The position numbers and the translations under genes were made by a program. DNA of 64,000 nt, taken from positions 42,635 through 106,634 of the forward strand of contig NW_001865090.1 in assembly GCF_000002865.3 (NCBI RefSeq), given 5' to 3'. Each line of letters opens with the position of its first letter. Positions within the stretch are counted from its first letter, which is position 1. Below the pieces are notes generated by a model, which was given only the letters and a program-made list of their open reading frames with translations, had not been told where the DNA came from and did not search any database. This DNA comes from Monosiga brevicollis MX1 (Eukaryota; Opisthokonta; Choanoflagellata; Craspedida; Salpingoecidae). This document shows positions 1 through 11,500 of the stretch, piece after piece.

Positions 1-12
1 TTGGCGACGCCG

Positions 13-31
13 CCTCTCTCTCTCTCTCTCT

Positions 32-67
<36 letters not shown>
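13..67. repeat. (CT)n microsatellite
   Basis: A run of CT dinucleotides with a short interruption (caaa). It is simple sequence with no coding or regulatory role visible. Confidence 0.95.
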
Positions 68-70
<3 letters not shown>

Positions 71-394
71 TCGCCTGTCGTGGTTCATCAGATCATCAAC
101 ACCCCAGCTGAAGTCCTCGGGCAGTGCTGCTTCAAAGCCGGGTGGCGCTTTCCGCCGCCAACCACAGACGGCTTCGTGCCCCGGCAGACCCGCGTCAAGC
201 AAGGGCGTGTTTTTGACCTCCAATCGCCCTGGTCTTTTTCCCCTCAGAGTAGCAACATGTACGTCCAAACAAGCCGTAGGCACAGGCCCCCTCACTCGGC
301 ACAACGCTTCATGTGCGCCACCCCCTTGGCCCTGCGCTGACTGGATCCTTATCCTGCTCTTCTTCCATGTCGCTGTGCCGTGTTCTGGCACCAA

Positions 395-3300
395 TAGGAC
401 AGATTCCGACGAGGAAACCCTGCGACGGGGCCCCTCAACTCGAACCGGTCCCCCAATGACCAGCCTGGTCCCGCACAACGAGCCCACAACCATGGAAGGC
501 TCGCCGCTTCCGGGTCCGAAATGTACGTCGACCCCACAGACACTCGCTCAAGCTGCCCGTGCCCCCGCCGCTCTCTTTTTCTTTTCTTTCTCAACCTCAA
601 CGCTCGTCTTTTTCCCAATCTCGCTTGCCGCCTTCAACTCTGGACGCAGCATCGTCGAACCGGGCACAGCCCATCTCAGCTTCAGGTACGCATCTGCATG
701 CAGGCTGCGTCAATGCTCTTGGGGTTAGATTAAAGCCTATCCCTGTTGTACCTAGGCAACCTCCTCGAAGTCGAGCAGCCGGCTGAACAAGGCGTCTATG
801 AACTCAACCTCAATGCGCAAGACCAATTCAACGCCAAGGTAGCCGAATGCTTGCGCGCGCCATCTGTCTCCCATGTGTTTATTGATATTCACCGTGCAAC
901 TTGTCCATTCACATCACCCACCCGACGGCGACCCGACAGCCACCCGCATCCGAGGTGGCCTCGTCCGCTCGTCCAGCCTTGGCCCACATTGCTGCAGCGC
1001 GACCCAAGCCACCCCAAAACAATATGGGCCTGCATGCTGCCATGCTTGCGACTGCCTTTGATGAAACCATGGCGCGCAAGCGCAATCAAGGTCGACGCAA
1101 ACGCAAAAAGAACAAGGGTGCTTCTGGCGATGGCTCAAAGCTCCATGAGCTGCGCCGACGTGAACGTGTGCGCATGATGTACGTGTCAGCTGCCGACCCT
1201 CCCCATAGCCAATCGACCCTGTTTGCTTGCGTATCCTTCCGCGATCGGATCTCATTTGCCACCCCACCCCTGTACGCCGTCCTCTCAGCCAAGCGATTGT
1301 GAACGAAGTGGAGAGACCTGTCCTGAACAACATTCACGACCGCATGCACGAGCTCCAAAATCCCGTGCAATCGGCTGTACGTCTAATGGTCATGATCACT
1401 TTGCCACACGCTCATTTCCACTCGCATCTCGAAACGGGTTGCACCCGACTCATTTTCTTGCCCACAGGTCCAACACGATGGCACCCTCACCAAGGTTCAA
1501 AAGCAGTTCGAGCCCTTTTTTTTTTTCCTTTACTTTGACTCATCCTTCTTTTGCGCAACGCATTTTTTTTTGGTGCAAGCTTTGTTTGTGGTTTTTTCCG
1601 AATCTTGCTGACTCGAGTCGGACCGCTGCACGGTAGACGCTGGCTCGGCGACAGACCTTTGACGATGACACCCTTCACCGCTCTGCCCGGGACCCCATCG
1701 CTGCAGGTGTGCCTCGCTTCAAGGCGTCGATAACTTTCTCCATATCACGCCTGCTTGAGTCCCTCTTTTTGTCTTTACACACACACACGCGCGCGCGCGC
1801 ACAGAGCGTCTTCGTTTCTGATCAGTGAATCTTAACCAATCTCCTCAGCTCTCGTGGCAGATTACGAGTGGTACTGCCCGGGTCAGTTGCATCGCAACGG
1901 CGTCAACGAATGCTGTCTCAACTTTCCCAAGCGCGCCCAGGACGTGTTCAACCAGTACAGCAACAACAAGCAACGCTTATACCGTGCCTTTCGTGCAGTA
2001 TGTCTCTTCCGCCTGTCTTCTGGCACAGTTTTCCTCGTTCCCCTGGTGCTACTCTGCTCATGACCCATCGTGCACCATGTGGCACAGACGGGTCGAGATC
2101 ACGTGGATGAGGCGAGCTCTCGTGAACGTCAGGCCCGCTTCAAACAGCTCAAGCTGGCCGTAAGAAAGCACCCATCGCACATGCTATCATGGATCGTGGG
2201 ACCATACTGGACCTCGGGATTCCACTGCGTCTTTTGGTTCGTGTTACAAGAACTCATTTCATGCATGGCCTGATCCTGTTGTCGTCTTTCCCCATCAGGA
2301 GCAATCTCGGCAAGAAATGTACCGCCTTTTGCGCTCCAACCCCGGGACTTGGCAGGTGTGGCCAACACCCGGCATCACTGTGCCTTGTTGTATTGGACCA
2401 GAGCAATCTCACCCCCTGCTCTCGCCGCTGTTCAACGTCTTGTGCCATGCATCGATGAATTTGAGCACAGAGCATACACATTCGCATCCGGCTGTGGTGG
2501 AATCTCTTCAAAACCGACTCGCGAAATACCGTTGCGCTCTTCAAGCCCTTTGAAGGATGGTTCCGATCCATCGAGAGTCGATTTGGCAATACCATCTTTG
2601 AATTCTTTTTGCTGGCCCGTTGGACGCTTGGCCTGAACCTGGTTCTCGGTCTGCTCGCCCTTTTTTTCCTCATCATTCCACAAGTCATTGACGGCCTGCC
2701 ACCCATGGTGCGTGCGTTGCCCCACCTTGCCTCTGGTATGCTGTCAGCTGTCTCACCGGCGCTCCAACGATCCCTAGCTGCCATTCTCGGCCGAGGACAT
2801 CTTCACTGGCGACAACTACTTTCTCAATACCACGCTCTACATTGGCGCCTACACGGACGAGACTCTCCGCTACTCGGTACGCATCTGCATAACTTTTTTC
2901 ATCTTCATATTGTGTTCTGCCTTTTCCATCATGCTGATCCGGGTCTCGTGTGACCTGCGTTACAACGGCTCTGCTGTGCGCCGTCAACACTCACCACCAT
3001 CGGTCTCCAGGGCACACCTTGGCGCATGCCTTTGGTCTACATGCTGATGGTTCTCGGCAGCTACCTCTTCTCAGCCCTGCTCCTGGTCATGAACATGCGC
3101 AATCAACAGGTGGAGTCTGCGTTTGATCTTCAAGAAACCAACGTGTACCAATACAGCTGTACGTTTCGCGTGGCAATCTTTGACTTTTGCTTTTGAGGCA
3201 TGATTTATGCATTCGCGACTGGGGCTCATGATTCAATGTCCAAAAAAAATTATCTCTTTAGTGGTGCTCTTCTCGTCGTGGGATCATAACATTTCAGTGG

Positions 3301-5520
3301 TGGAAAGCGCCAAGGGCCAGCGCGAACTCATCCGCACCAAATTTACGGTTCGTCTCGCCCCCCAACCAATCGGACTCGCTTGCTCACAGGATCCAAACCT
3401 CGGCTCTGACTGCGCATCACGGCTGGCTCCCCCTTGGTCAGGAAATGCTGTCGGAGCGCCGCCGCGAAGAGGCGCTGGCGCAAAAGTCGGAAGAGCAAAC
3501 TGTGGGCCAGATTATCAACTTGTTTCTATCCCGTCTGGGAATATTCACCTTTCTGCTCGGCCTGATCGGAGGCTTTGCTTACCTCCTGGTCTACATGGCT
3601 GATGTATGTGCCCTGCAAGGCTATCCTCGTGGCTGCGATTGCGTGTCGCTGCTGTTGACGATTACTGCCGTTGGCGCGTCATAGTACTATCGCAACTCGA
3701 CCAGCTTTTGGGGTCAGCTGGCCACGCCCTTGACGGCCTCTGCCGGAGCATCACTGCTGCCCAATGCGTTTTTCGTACGTATTTGATTGAGATCCTCAAG
3801 TATGCCGTGCGGATCTCAGTTGCGCGTCTGCCATTTGTATCACGCAGTTTTTGGGTGACTTTGAGTATTATCACCCAGCCATCAAGATGAAGCTGCTGAT
3901 TTTTCGGTAGGCATGGTGTCAGCTTGCTTCTGCATTTCTGCTTGGTGTTTGTCTTCTTTCGGGGTGCGCCCAAAAGCTTGTCACATATTTGAACGGTACT
4001 CATGCTCTCACCGCCTGGCTTGTTTCTTGCCTCTCCTACCCCTTGGTAGCTCATATCTAACGCGAATTGCCGCCATTTACTCCATCATTTCTGCGGCTTT
4101 CGAGACATCGACCTCCCGCACATTGTCCAATGGAGATGAATTCACGGTTTGTGCTCTGCTCTCAAGATGAGATGCCCAGGCGGCTTCCAACCTCAGCAGA
4201 CCCTCTCACTTGCTCGGTTCAATTTTGTGTTTGCGCTCTATGCTCTTCGCCTCTTTGATGTTTGATTATGACGGGTTGATAGTGCTGGGAAACCAACGTC
4301 GGGCGGGAGCTGTATGCCCTGATGCTCGTCAACACAGTTTTCATGGCTGTCAGCACACTTTTGTACGTTTATACCAGAACTACCGTGAGACAAGCCCGAT
4401 CCGAGTGGTGCCACGCCGCAGTCACTTTGCGCCTCGCTGACCACCCTGTTTGGCATGCTCGTATTTATCTCCCTCGTGTGCCTTTTTGGCGGCGCCTTTG
4501 TTCAATGCACGCCAAAACAGCGGTGATGGGGGCCGCTTCCTGTTGACCAAGTTTACAGACAAAGACAAACCCGAGACCACTGGCACCAACGCTGCACCGT
4601 CAAATCAAGAAGAAAAGATGGGATTCGTGACTGCGATGGCGTTTAAAATGCAGTCTGTGACGGGACGACCCACATTCCAGCTGGGCAAGTCAACAATGGA
4701 CCTGCTGTATAATCAAGCCCTGGTCTGGATTATGCTATTCTTCTCGCCCTACGGCGCCATCATGGGCTTGCTTTCCACGATGGTGCTCATTTTGATCAAG
4801 GGGTTGCTGCTGTTGGCCCTGCTGGAACCCTGGGCCAAGGACAAGACCTACCGCTTCCGCAGTGGCGACACCTTTTCACTCCAACTTTTGATGCTGACTC
4901 TCCTCTTGTCCGCCAGCTTGGTGGGCTATGTGATGTTGTGGTTTGAGCCGTCCCCGGATTGTACCCCTTTCCGGGGCACCAGTTCGCCTTGGGATGTAAT
5001 GGAAGAATGGATCCATGGCGGTCCCAGTTGGCTAGTCACCTTTGTTAACTTCTTGACCCAGCCTGCCTTCTTGGTGCCTCTTCTCATCGTCATGGGGTAT
5101 GTGCCTGTGCACCTGGGCTGCCTGGGCCTGACCTGTGGCTTGGACGCAACTGTATCCCTTGTCCGGGACGCAAAGCTCTCGAAATTTCAACTCATTTCGA
5201 CCCAACCGCGCTGTGTATGCAGATTCGCCTCTTTCCACTATCACAGTGCTGTGCGCTATCACACGGGCACTGTACTATACATGGATGAGGTTTTGAAAAA
5301 TGTACGTTCATCTGTACCCGAATTATGACTGGCCTCATCAAGCGCACGGCTGGGGGGGGCTTGAGTAACGCGTACTCGTCGTGTGATCTGATAGGATCAA
5401 GACAGCCGCAAGCGCCTCATCAAAAACTGGATGAAGACGATGCACCACATGGCTGTGGTCAACGGGCGCAAGGTTGGACCCAACCGCAACTCACAACGCA
5501 ATTCCCAGCGCCACCGCTAA
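395..5520 (+). CDS. TMC-like (transmembrane channel-like) multipass membrane protein, multi-exon
   Basis: This is a TMC-family protein; animal members include pore-forming subunits of mechanosensory channels. The family signature CWETNVGRELYAL is encoded at 4283-4321. Further family-like stretches are the first membrane helix after a Trp/Arg-rich segment (about 2485-2690), a pair of helices at about 3030-3100 and 3535-3600, and the FSPYGA-containing helix with its neighbours in the long exon at 4550-5100. The cytosolic N-terminal part (about 1020-2360) is rich in Lys/Arg and Glu. The last exon encodes a basic tail ending at the TAA at 5518-5520. About 17 or more small exons are separated by introns of about 60-150 bases. 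The first coding exon is not fixed: acidic Ser-rich coding-like pieces begin near 395, but no start codon is certain. Ion-channel activity is inferred from the family only. Confidence 0.85.
1777..1804. repeat. (CA)n/(CG)n microsatellite in a TMC intron
   Basis: Alternating CA then CG dinucleotides, lying just before the exon that begins near 1849. This is intronic simple sequence. Confidence 0.8.
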
Positions 5521-5834
5521 GGAACAAAAAGTCTTAAATGAGTCGACTGTACATGTTATTTTGCTTCTCGCCACGAAGAGGAAGAATCCTTTTGCGCATG
5601 CTGCCCATCGCAGCCGCTCTCTATAAAGACGGACCAGTCGGATCCAGGCGAGACGGAGTGCTGGTGCCTTCTGAGATGCGCCGAGCTGGCACCCGTCCGT
5701 CTAGCGTCCGACATGAGTTGTTGAGCAGCTGGTTCACCTTCAATCCATCCCAAGTACAAAAGGCCTCCACCCCTGACTCTGATCTCCTTTCCCTCCAACA
5801 ACCAGCCCCCAACAGACACACTCCATCTCTCTCT

Positions 5835-5896
<62 letters not shown>

Positions 5897-6392
5897 ATAG
5901 CACCATGTTCGAATGGTCACACACACTCTCTGATCATAATTTGTTGCGTTGTCGTCATCTCTCCACAAAGTGAGAAAAAGTCATTTCATCCAAATTTTGG
6001 GGCATTGTTATTTTGTTGCTTTATGAAGTAACTTCCAAAGTTAACGAAGTTCCTTTACCGTGTTAAATGTTCAACAACTGTTTTTATAAACGATATTGTC
6101 GTCAATTGAAGAGTTATCGTAGAAGTATCTCAGCCATTTTCTTTCGTGAATCATCGACTGGAGGTGGAGTCCTTGCGCGATCAAGTGATCGTCCATCCGC
6201 TGTTGCCCTGTCGCCCAGTCGCTCGCGGCCTGGTCTTGTCCATCACACATCGGCGTGTTTGTGTCTGTGTGTCTGTGTGTCTGTGTGTGAAGGGTCAGGG
6301 AAAAAGACCAGACTGCGCTGGCAAGCCGTGGAACGGCCTTCTCACCGCAATCTTGTTTTGGTTTTCCGCAGGGCAGACGTCTCAGAGTTTGC
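5521..6392. other. Intergenic, including a long (CT)n tract at 5839-5893
   Basis: No convincing coding exon was seen between the TMC gene and msrA. It contains a CT dinucleotide run of more than 50 bases (5839-5893) and a short TG/TCTG-rich stretch at 6262-6288. Frames that stay open across the CT run are simple-sequence artefacts. An upstream exon or 5' UTR of msrA may lie in the 3' part. Confidence 0.7.
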
Positions 6393-7825
6393 TTGCTCGA
6401 CACTGGACGTATGCTCGGACCGACGGTGGCAGCGGGCCTGCGTTCCTCTCTTGCGAATCGGCTCGGTACCTGTGCCCGGCAAAGACCCGTGTTGCCCTGC
6501 TTGGTTGCAGCTTCTCTCGCGCTTCGCTGGACGTCAACGCTGCCCAGTGCCAGTGCTGTACTTGCCCCAGAAGCTGGCGTCAACCAAGGCATTTGGAGCC
6601 CGGCTTTGTCCTTTACGAGTCTGCCTCCAACGCAGCAACGCCGAACCATGTTCTCATTTCGCGAGAAGGCTGAGCGTGTGCCCAAAGAAGAGGCATTACC
6701 GGGCCGTGATGAACCTATGAAAGTCGCCAACGAACACTTCATTCTCAAGAATCCCATCAAGCCACCCTTCCCGGATGGCTTTCAACATCTGGTTCTCGGC
6801 ACTGGTTGCTTTTGGGGTTGGTTCGAGTGAGCCCTCTTGATTCCCCGCTTCAACGCTAATCCTCAAAAGTTGAAAAGAAGCGTATTCATCGCCGTTTGTC
6901 TGCTTGTGGCTGTGTGTGCATGCGATGGAAACATGGGCATAGGCACGGAGCGGGTCTTCCACAAGCGCTTGCCGGGCGTGTATACGACAGCGGTGGGCTA
7001 CACCGGTGGCGATACGCCCAACCCGACCTACAAGGAGGTTTGCACTGGTCTCACCAACCACAATGAAGTCGTTCTCGTTGTTTGGGACCCGGCTAAGGTG
7101 AGCTGAGCGAGACCGGCAAGGGCGGCTATGCTGTCACCTGCCCCGTAGCCCATGCCACTTCGCCGCCCTTGCCTTATGCTATCTTCATTGACCATCCCCC
7201 AAATCGTCAGCTGCACTTTGTCGACGTAATGAAGGCCTTCTGGGAGAGTCATGACGTGACCCAGGGCAACGGACAAGGTGGGGATGTCGGCACGCAATAC
7301 CGCTCCGGTCTCTACGTCAATTCGGAGGAGCAGCGCGTGCTAGCTGAAGCAGCCAAGGCTGCCTACCAGGTGACTATCGTTGTTTGCCTCCTCCCGTGTG
7401 TATTTTGAGTGTCACAGAGATGGCGTGTTTGAGTTTTGCTTGACCTCCACGGGCCCTGGGCTGTCGTGCTTCTGGTTGTTCTGGGCAGGCAAATCATTCT
7501 TTTCCTCACTGATGGCACTGGTGGTGACCGCTGTATCGTCGACCTCATAGAAAGCGATTTCTGCCCAAGGCCATGGCTCGATCAAGACAGAAATTCTCGA
7601 CGAACCCACGTTCTACTATGCCGAAGATTATCATCAGGTTGTTGCGTCAGCCAGGGCTTGATATGTTGCGTTCTGACGAAGCAGCATCTCAACATGACAT
7701 GCCTGTTTGTCGCCAATGACGGGTATACGTGATCGCAGCAATATTTGGACAAGCCCGGCAATCGCCAGTACTGCGGGGCCCAACCCCTTGGTACGACTGC
7801 TGCGCCTTCGACGGTGTTGCCCTAA
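6393..7825 (+). CDS. msrA: Peptide methionine sulfoxide reductase MsrA, five exons
   Basis: It reduces methionine-S-sulfoxide in proteins, with thioredoxin as the usual reductant. Exons read as 6393-6816, 6943-7097, 7211-7369, 7551-7637 and 7739-7825, each with a GT donor and AG acceptor. Splicing exon 1 to exon 2 restores the active-site GCFWG with its catalytic Cys. Later exons encode GYTGG, the DVGTQYRS motif, YYAEDYHQ, and a C-terminal QYCG whose Cys fits a resolving cysteine. The first roughly 85 residues are rich in Arg, Ser and Ala with almost no acids, which suggests a mitochondrial presequence; an internal ATG after it (MFSFREK) could give a cytosolic form. The stop is TAA at 7823-7825. 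Confidence 0.95.
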
Positions 7826-8556
7826 ACCTGATCACACTCTCTTTCGTCTCGCTTTGAACGCAGAGGTGAACTCCTCACACGTGTATATTTGTGATGAATT
7901 GTTAGGTGTTGAACTGCCGCCTCCTGAGACATGGGACCTTCCTGCTGATCTCAAGGCCTCAATCAAGCCTAACCCCCAAGTTTGGAGCCGCGTCTTTGAC
8001 CATTGCGTGTTTGGCCCCTAGAGTGCCCGTGGCCCCTTAGGGATCGTTCGGGCATCACCAGCACACGCTTCAACCTCGTGACGAGAGATTGTTTGATTTG
8101 ATCTAATTCATTTGTTGTTGGCTTGATGCTTTCGACTTGCGGGCCGTGCTGACTTGACTTGACAGCAGCATTGACACGTGAATTGAACTTTCATTTTGAA
8201 CAATCAACCAAGCATCAACAAATCGACCGTCATGAACTTGTTCGTGTTCTGTTCGGCTGTTCAAGCCATGTGCGCCAGTCGTCTCTGGTATGGCTCCTCG
8301 TCCCCGCTCAACGAGCCAGCACTAGGACAAAAGATCATAATCATAATGTTGGCTAAATAAAGAAAAATTACCCAAAAATTTTCCAAAACTAAGCGGAAAT
8401 GATGCACTGAGGGGTGCACAATTTGTTGTTAATTTCAAAAGTCAAGATGTCTTCTATGTGGCGGGTTCCGAAAACCCAAACAAACCGGAAAGTACTTGGT
8501 TTGAGGGTGTGTTCATTGTTGCACATGCCAAGCACCCGAGGCTCCCGCACTTTCTA
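7826..8556. other. Convergent intergenic region between msrA and the ataxin-7-like gene
   Basis: Both flanking genes end here, so it should hold two 3' UTRs. The part at 8330-8410 is AT-rich, with AATAAAG-like sequence near 8354. I see no coding exon that can be supported. Confidence 0.7.
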
Positions 8557-11500
8557 CTACTCAAACATGGCCAAGTCCTCTGGACTCAGATCCGGTAGAT
8601 CACCAAAAATGTTTGCCAGATCCATCACATCCATATCACCCTCACCTCCGGCAGCGGCAGCAGACGAGCCAGCCGCCGAAGAACCAATCGGCGCATCCAT
8701 TGCACCACCTGTCGTGGAGGGAAGCTCAAAGTCCAAAGCCGTCTGCATCAACTCATGCTCCAAGGCCTTCAACTTCGCAACGTCGAGATCATCGAATGAT
8801 ACGCTTGGACTGGGATCAGTGGGTGCAAGCGCAGCCGCGCTGGCACCTGACGATTTGGTCTGGGCCTTGGATGGGCGCTTGCGGGCTGTTGTTGACGATA
8901 CCGAAGCGGTTGTTGGCGCTGGCACGGGCGGTGTTTGTGCTTTACTCTTTTTGCGAGCCCGGCCTGCCTTGGTCGGTGGCGCCACAACCGACAGTTCGAC
9001 GGGAGCCGTGCTGGTGCGTTTGTTGGCCGTTGTGGATCCTCGTCGGTTAGCTCCAGGTTGTGCACCGCCGCGTTTGGTGGTCCCAGAGCCGGCAGGTACC
9101 GGCCCAGTCGGCGCGATATCACTTCCAGAATACACTGCCGTCGGATCGATATGCGGGCGCTTAGCTTGGGCACCTCCGCCGCCAGTCCCACCTCGCTTGT
9201 TCCCGCTCGAAGAAGGAGCGGGGGTGACGCTTGCCGAAGCGGCGCGTTTGTTGGTGCTCACTGCCGCTTTGCGAGCCGCTGCATCGGGCGCCGCAGAGCC
9301 GCGCTTAAGTCCACCCGAGGTGGGTCCCGTGCCCTTGGAAGTGGGGGAGTCTGTTGAAGCTCGGCGACTGCCCGCACGCTTAACATTAGCCCCGCCTCGC
9401 TTGATTGCTGATGTTGATCCATGGGAGACTGAAGAACTGGCGGGTAACTTGGTGCTGCCCGTCATGGACCCCCCAAGAGGTGTCTTGGTACTCGAGCTTG
9501 ATGGAGGCAATAGGGGTTGTGCCGAGCCTGAGAGCTGGGCAGGTTTCGCCGGTCCACCGGTCGCCTCCGCTGTCTTACGTTGCAGCAAGTTGGCGGGCAA
9601 CGTCGACGGGGTGTCCACGATCCAGGCGCGTGAGCGAAAGCGACTTGGCATCCACGAGGCAGCCGACGTAAGCACGCGGCGTGCCGTCATTTTCTTGGTC
9701 CCATGTGCCGCAGGGAGCCCCCGACCAGGGGCTCGCACGGCCTTGAGATGGTCCTCTAGACTGTCTAATCGACCGTCGCTATGTCGAAGCAGCGCAGCCT
9801 CTACAGGCACATTGGCCATCGAAAGGGTGTGTTGTATTAAGGCACGCATGGCCATGGTGGCGGCTGGCTTGTCCACGTTTTGCAGATCCCTGACGCTTGC
9901 ACCGTTCTGGCGCTGCTGAGCCAGAATCTGAGCCCTTGCATATTTGCACGCGCGTGCATATTCACGTGCTAAGAGGGAGTCTGTGGCCAGTGGCGCACCG
10001 GTGCTAGAAGCTGCGACCGCGTCCAAATCCTGGCTTAGACTGCTGCTATGCTCTAGATGCTCTGGTGAGTGAGGCTGAGAGGCAGCTGCTGTAACCGGTG
10101 TTGTCTCCGCAGGAGCACTGGCTTCGGTTTTGACCGGCGAGGAGGCCACCGCACCCCCTGACACGGCGTCCAGGCCCTGGTTTACTGGCGTGGTCTGGTT
10201 GTCAGCCGGGGAGGACGATGCCGTTGCAGAGTCAGTGGCGATGAGAGCGGGCATAGATGCTGAGGTGGTGCTGCCTGTGGTTTCGTCATTCTGTTCGACG
10301 GTCGCAGTATCTCGCTCAAACTGCTCTAAACTATGGCGAAGCCGCTCGCGATCGTGAGCTCGCTTTGCGCGCGGGGCATCGTCAAAAGGCTTGCCGAGCA
10401 CCTCCACGTTGGCCAAGCGGGCAGCCATGGCTGCGCGAATGGCCTGCATTGCAGGCGAGCGACGCCGATGTGGACCAAACGGGGCCGGGAGGCCGGTGAG
10501 AGCGCGGTTCAGTCCTTTGGGCAGAGCATGGAGGCGCCGTTTTGTCGAAGGATCCGTGGCCAGAAGGGTGTGTACAGCACGCAGTTCTCGATCAAGCTCG
10601 TCGCCGCTTGCGAAAACTTGCAGCTTTGATGCTAAAGGCACCTTCGGGTGTTGTTGCTGTGTATTTGAGGGCAAGGGCCATTTGGAGTTGGCATGGCGTT
10701 GGTTCCAACGTTGCACGTTCATTTCACGCAAGAGCGAGTGAGCCTGGGCTAGGCTTGATGGATGAAAAAACTGCATCAGAATGGATGGATAGGTCAAGGA
10801 TCGAGAGAGACCATATGTGGGGCGCGCCAGAGGTAGTGGCGCATGCAGGCGTTCCTAAGGAAAACACACAAACAGACGATGCAATTAGGAGAGGCGATCG
10901 AGACGTTGAGTTGGTACGTGTTGGCTATCGCCAACATCAGTCAGGGGCGGCACAGGCGACAACTGGGATGAGCAACTACCTGATAGGTCATTGGCACACG
11001 CGGGTGTGCGTCGGCGCGTCGGCCAGCCTTGTGGGTCGTTGATGATGCAGCAGGGCTGGCCGTGTGACCCTTGATGGCGCCCACTTCCAAATTTGAAGGT
11101 TGTGTGGTTGTCTTGCCTTTGTTCTTCTTTGCCTTGACTCCAGCAGATCCAGTCGCGGACAAGTTATCCGTGGCCTTGGAGATGGTCGCGCCAGTAGAGG
11201 TGGAGGCGCCAGGGCCACGAGCTTTGGAGGAAGATGTTTTGGTTGGAGGCAGCTTGCTCGAGCTGCCCTTACCTTTTGCTCCGGGACTTTCAGCAGTGGC
11301 AGACCGCGGGGCCGTGATCGAGCCCGTCTTTGAGCCATTGGCCGACAGAGGTTGTGCTGGAGCAGGTGATCCCGGCGTCATGGGCGTTTTGGGTGTGGCA
11401 GCATTGGTCGACGGCGGTGGGGTTGGCTGGTTAGGGAGCAAAAAAGCCATGGGGTGTGCTTTCTCGTCCAGATACGGATCAAAGGCCGGGAAACTCTCAA

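Noticed and set aside
5556-5968. Arg-Glu repeat open frames on the minus strand
   Set aside because: Translation of the (CT)n microsatellite in two frames.
7707-8021. 104-codon + strand frame after msrA exon 4
   Set aside because: It overlaps msrA exon 5 in another frame. Exon 5 gives the expected MsrA C-terminus with correct splice phase.
8414-9919. 501-codon + strand open frame rich in Ala, Val and Pro
   Set aside because: It is the reverse of the long Ala/Ser/Thr/Pro-rich exon of the ataxin-7-like gene; codon bias of that exon keeps the opposite strand open. No domain is visible.
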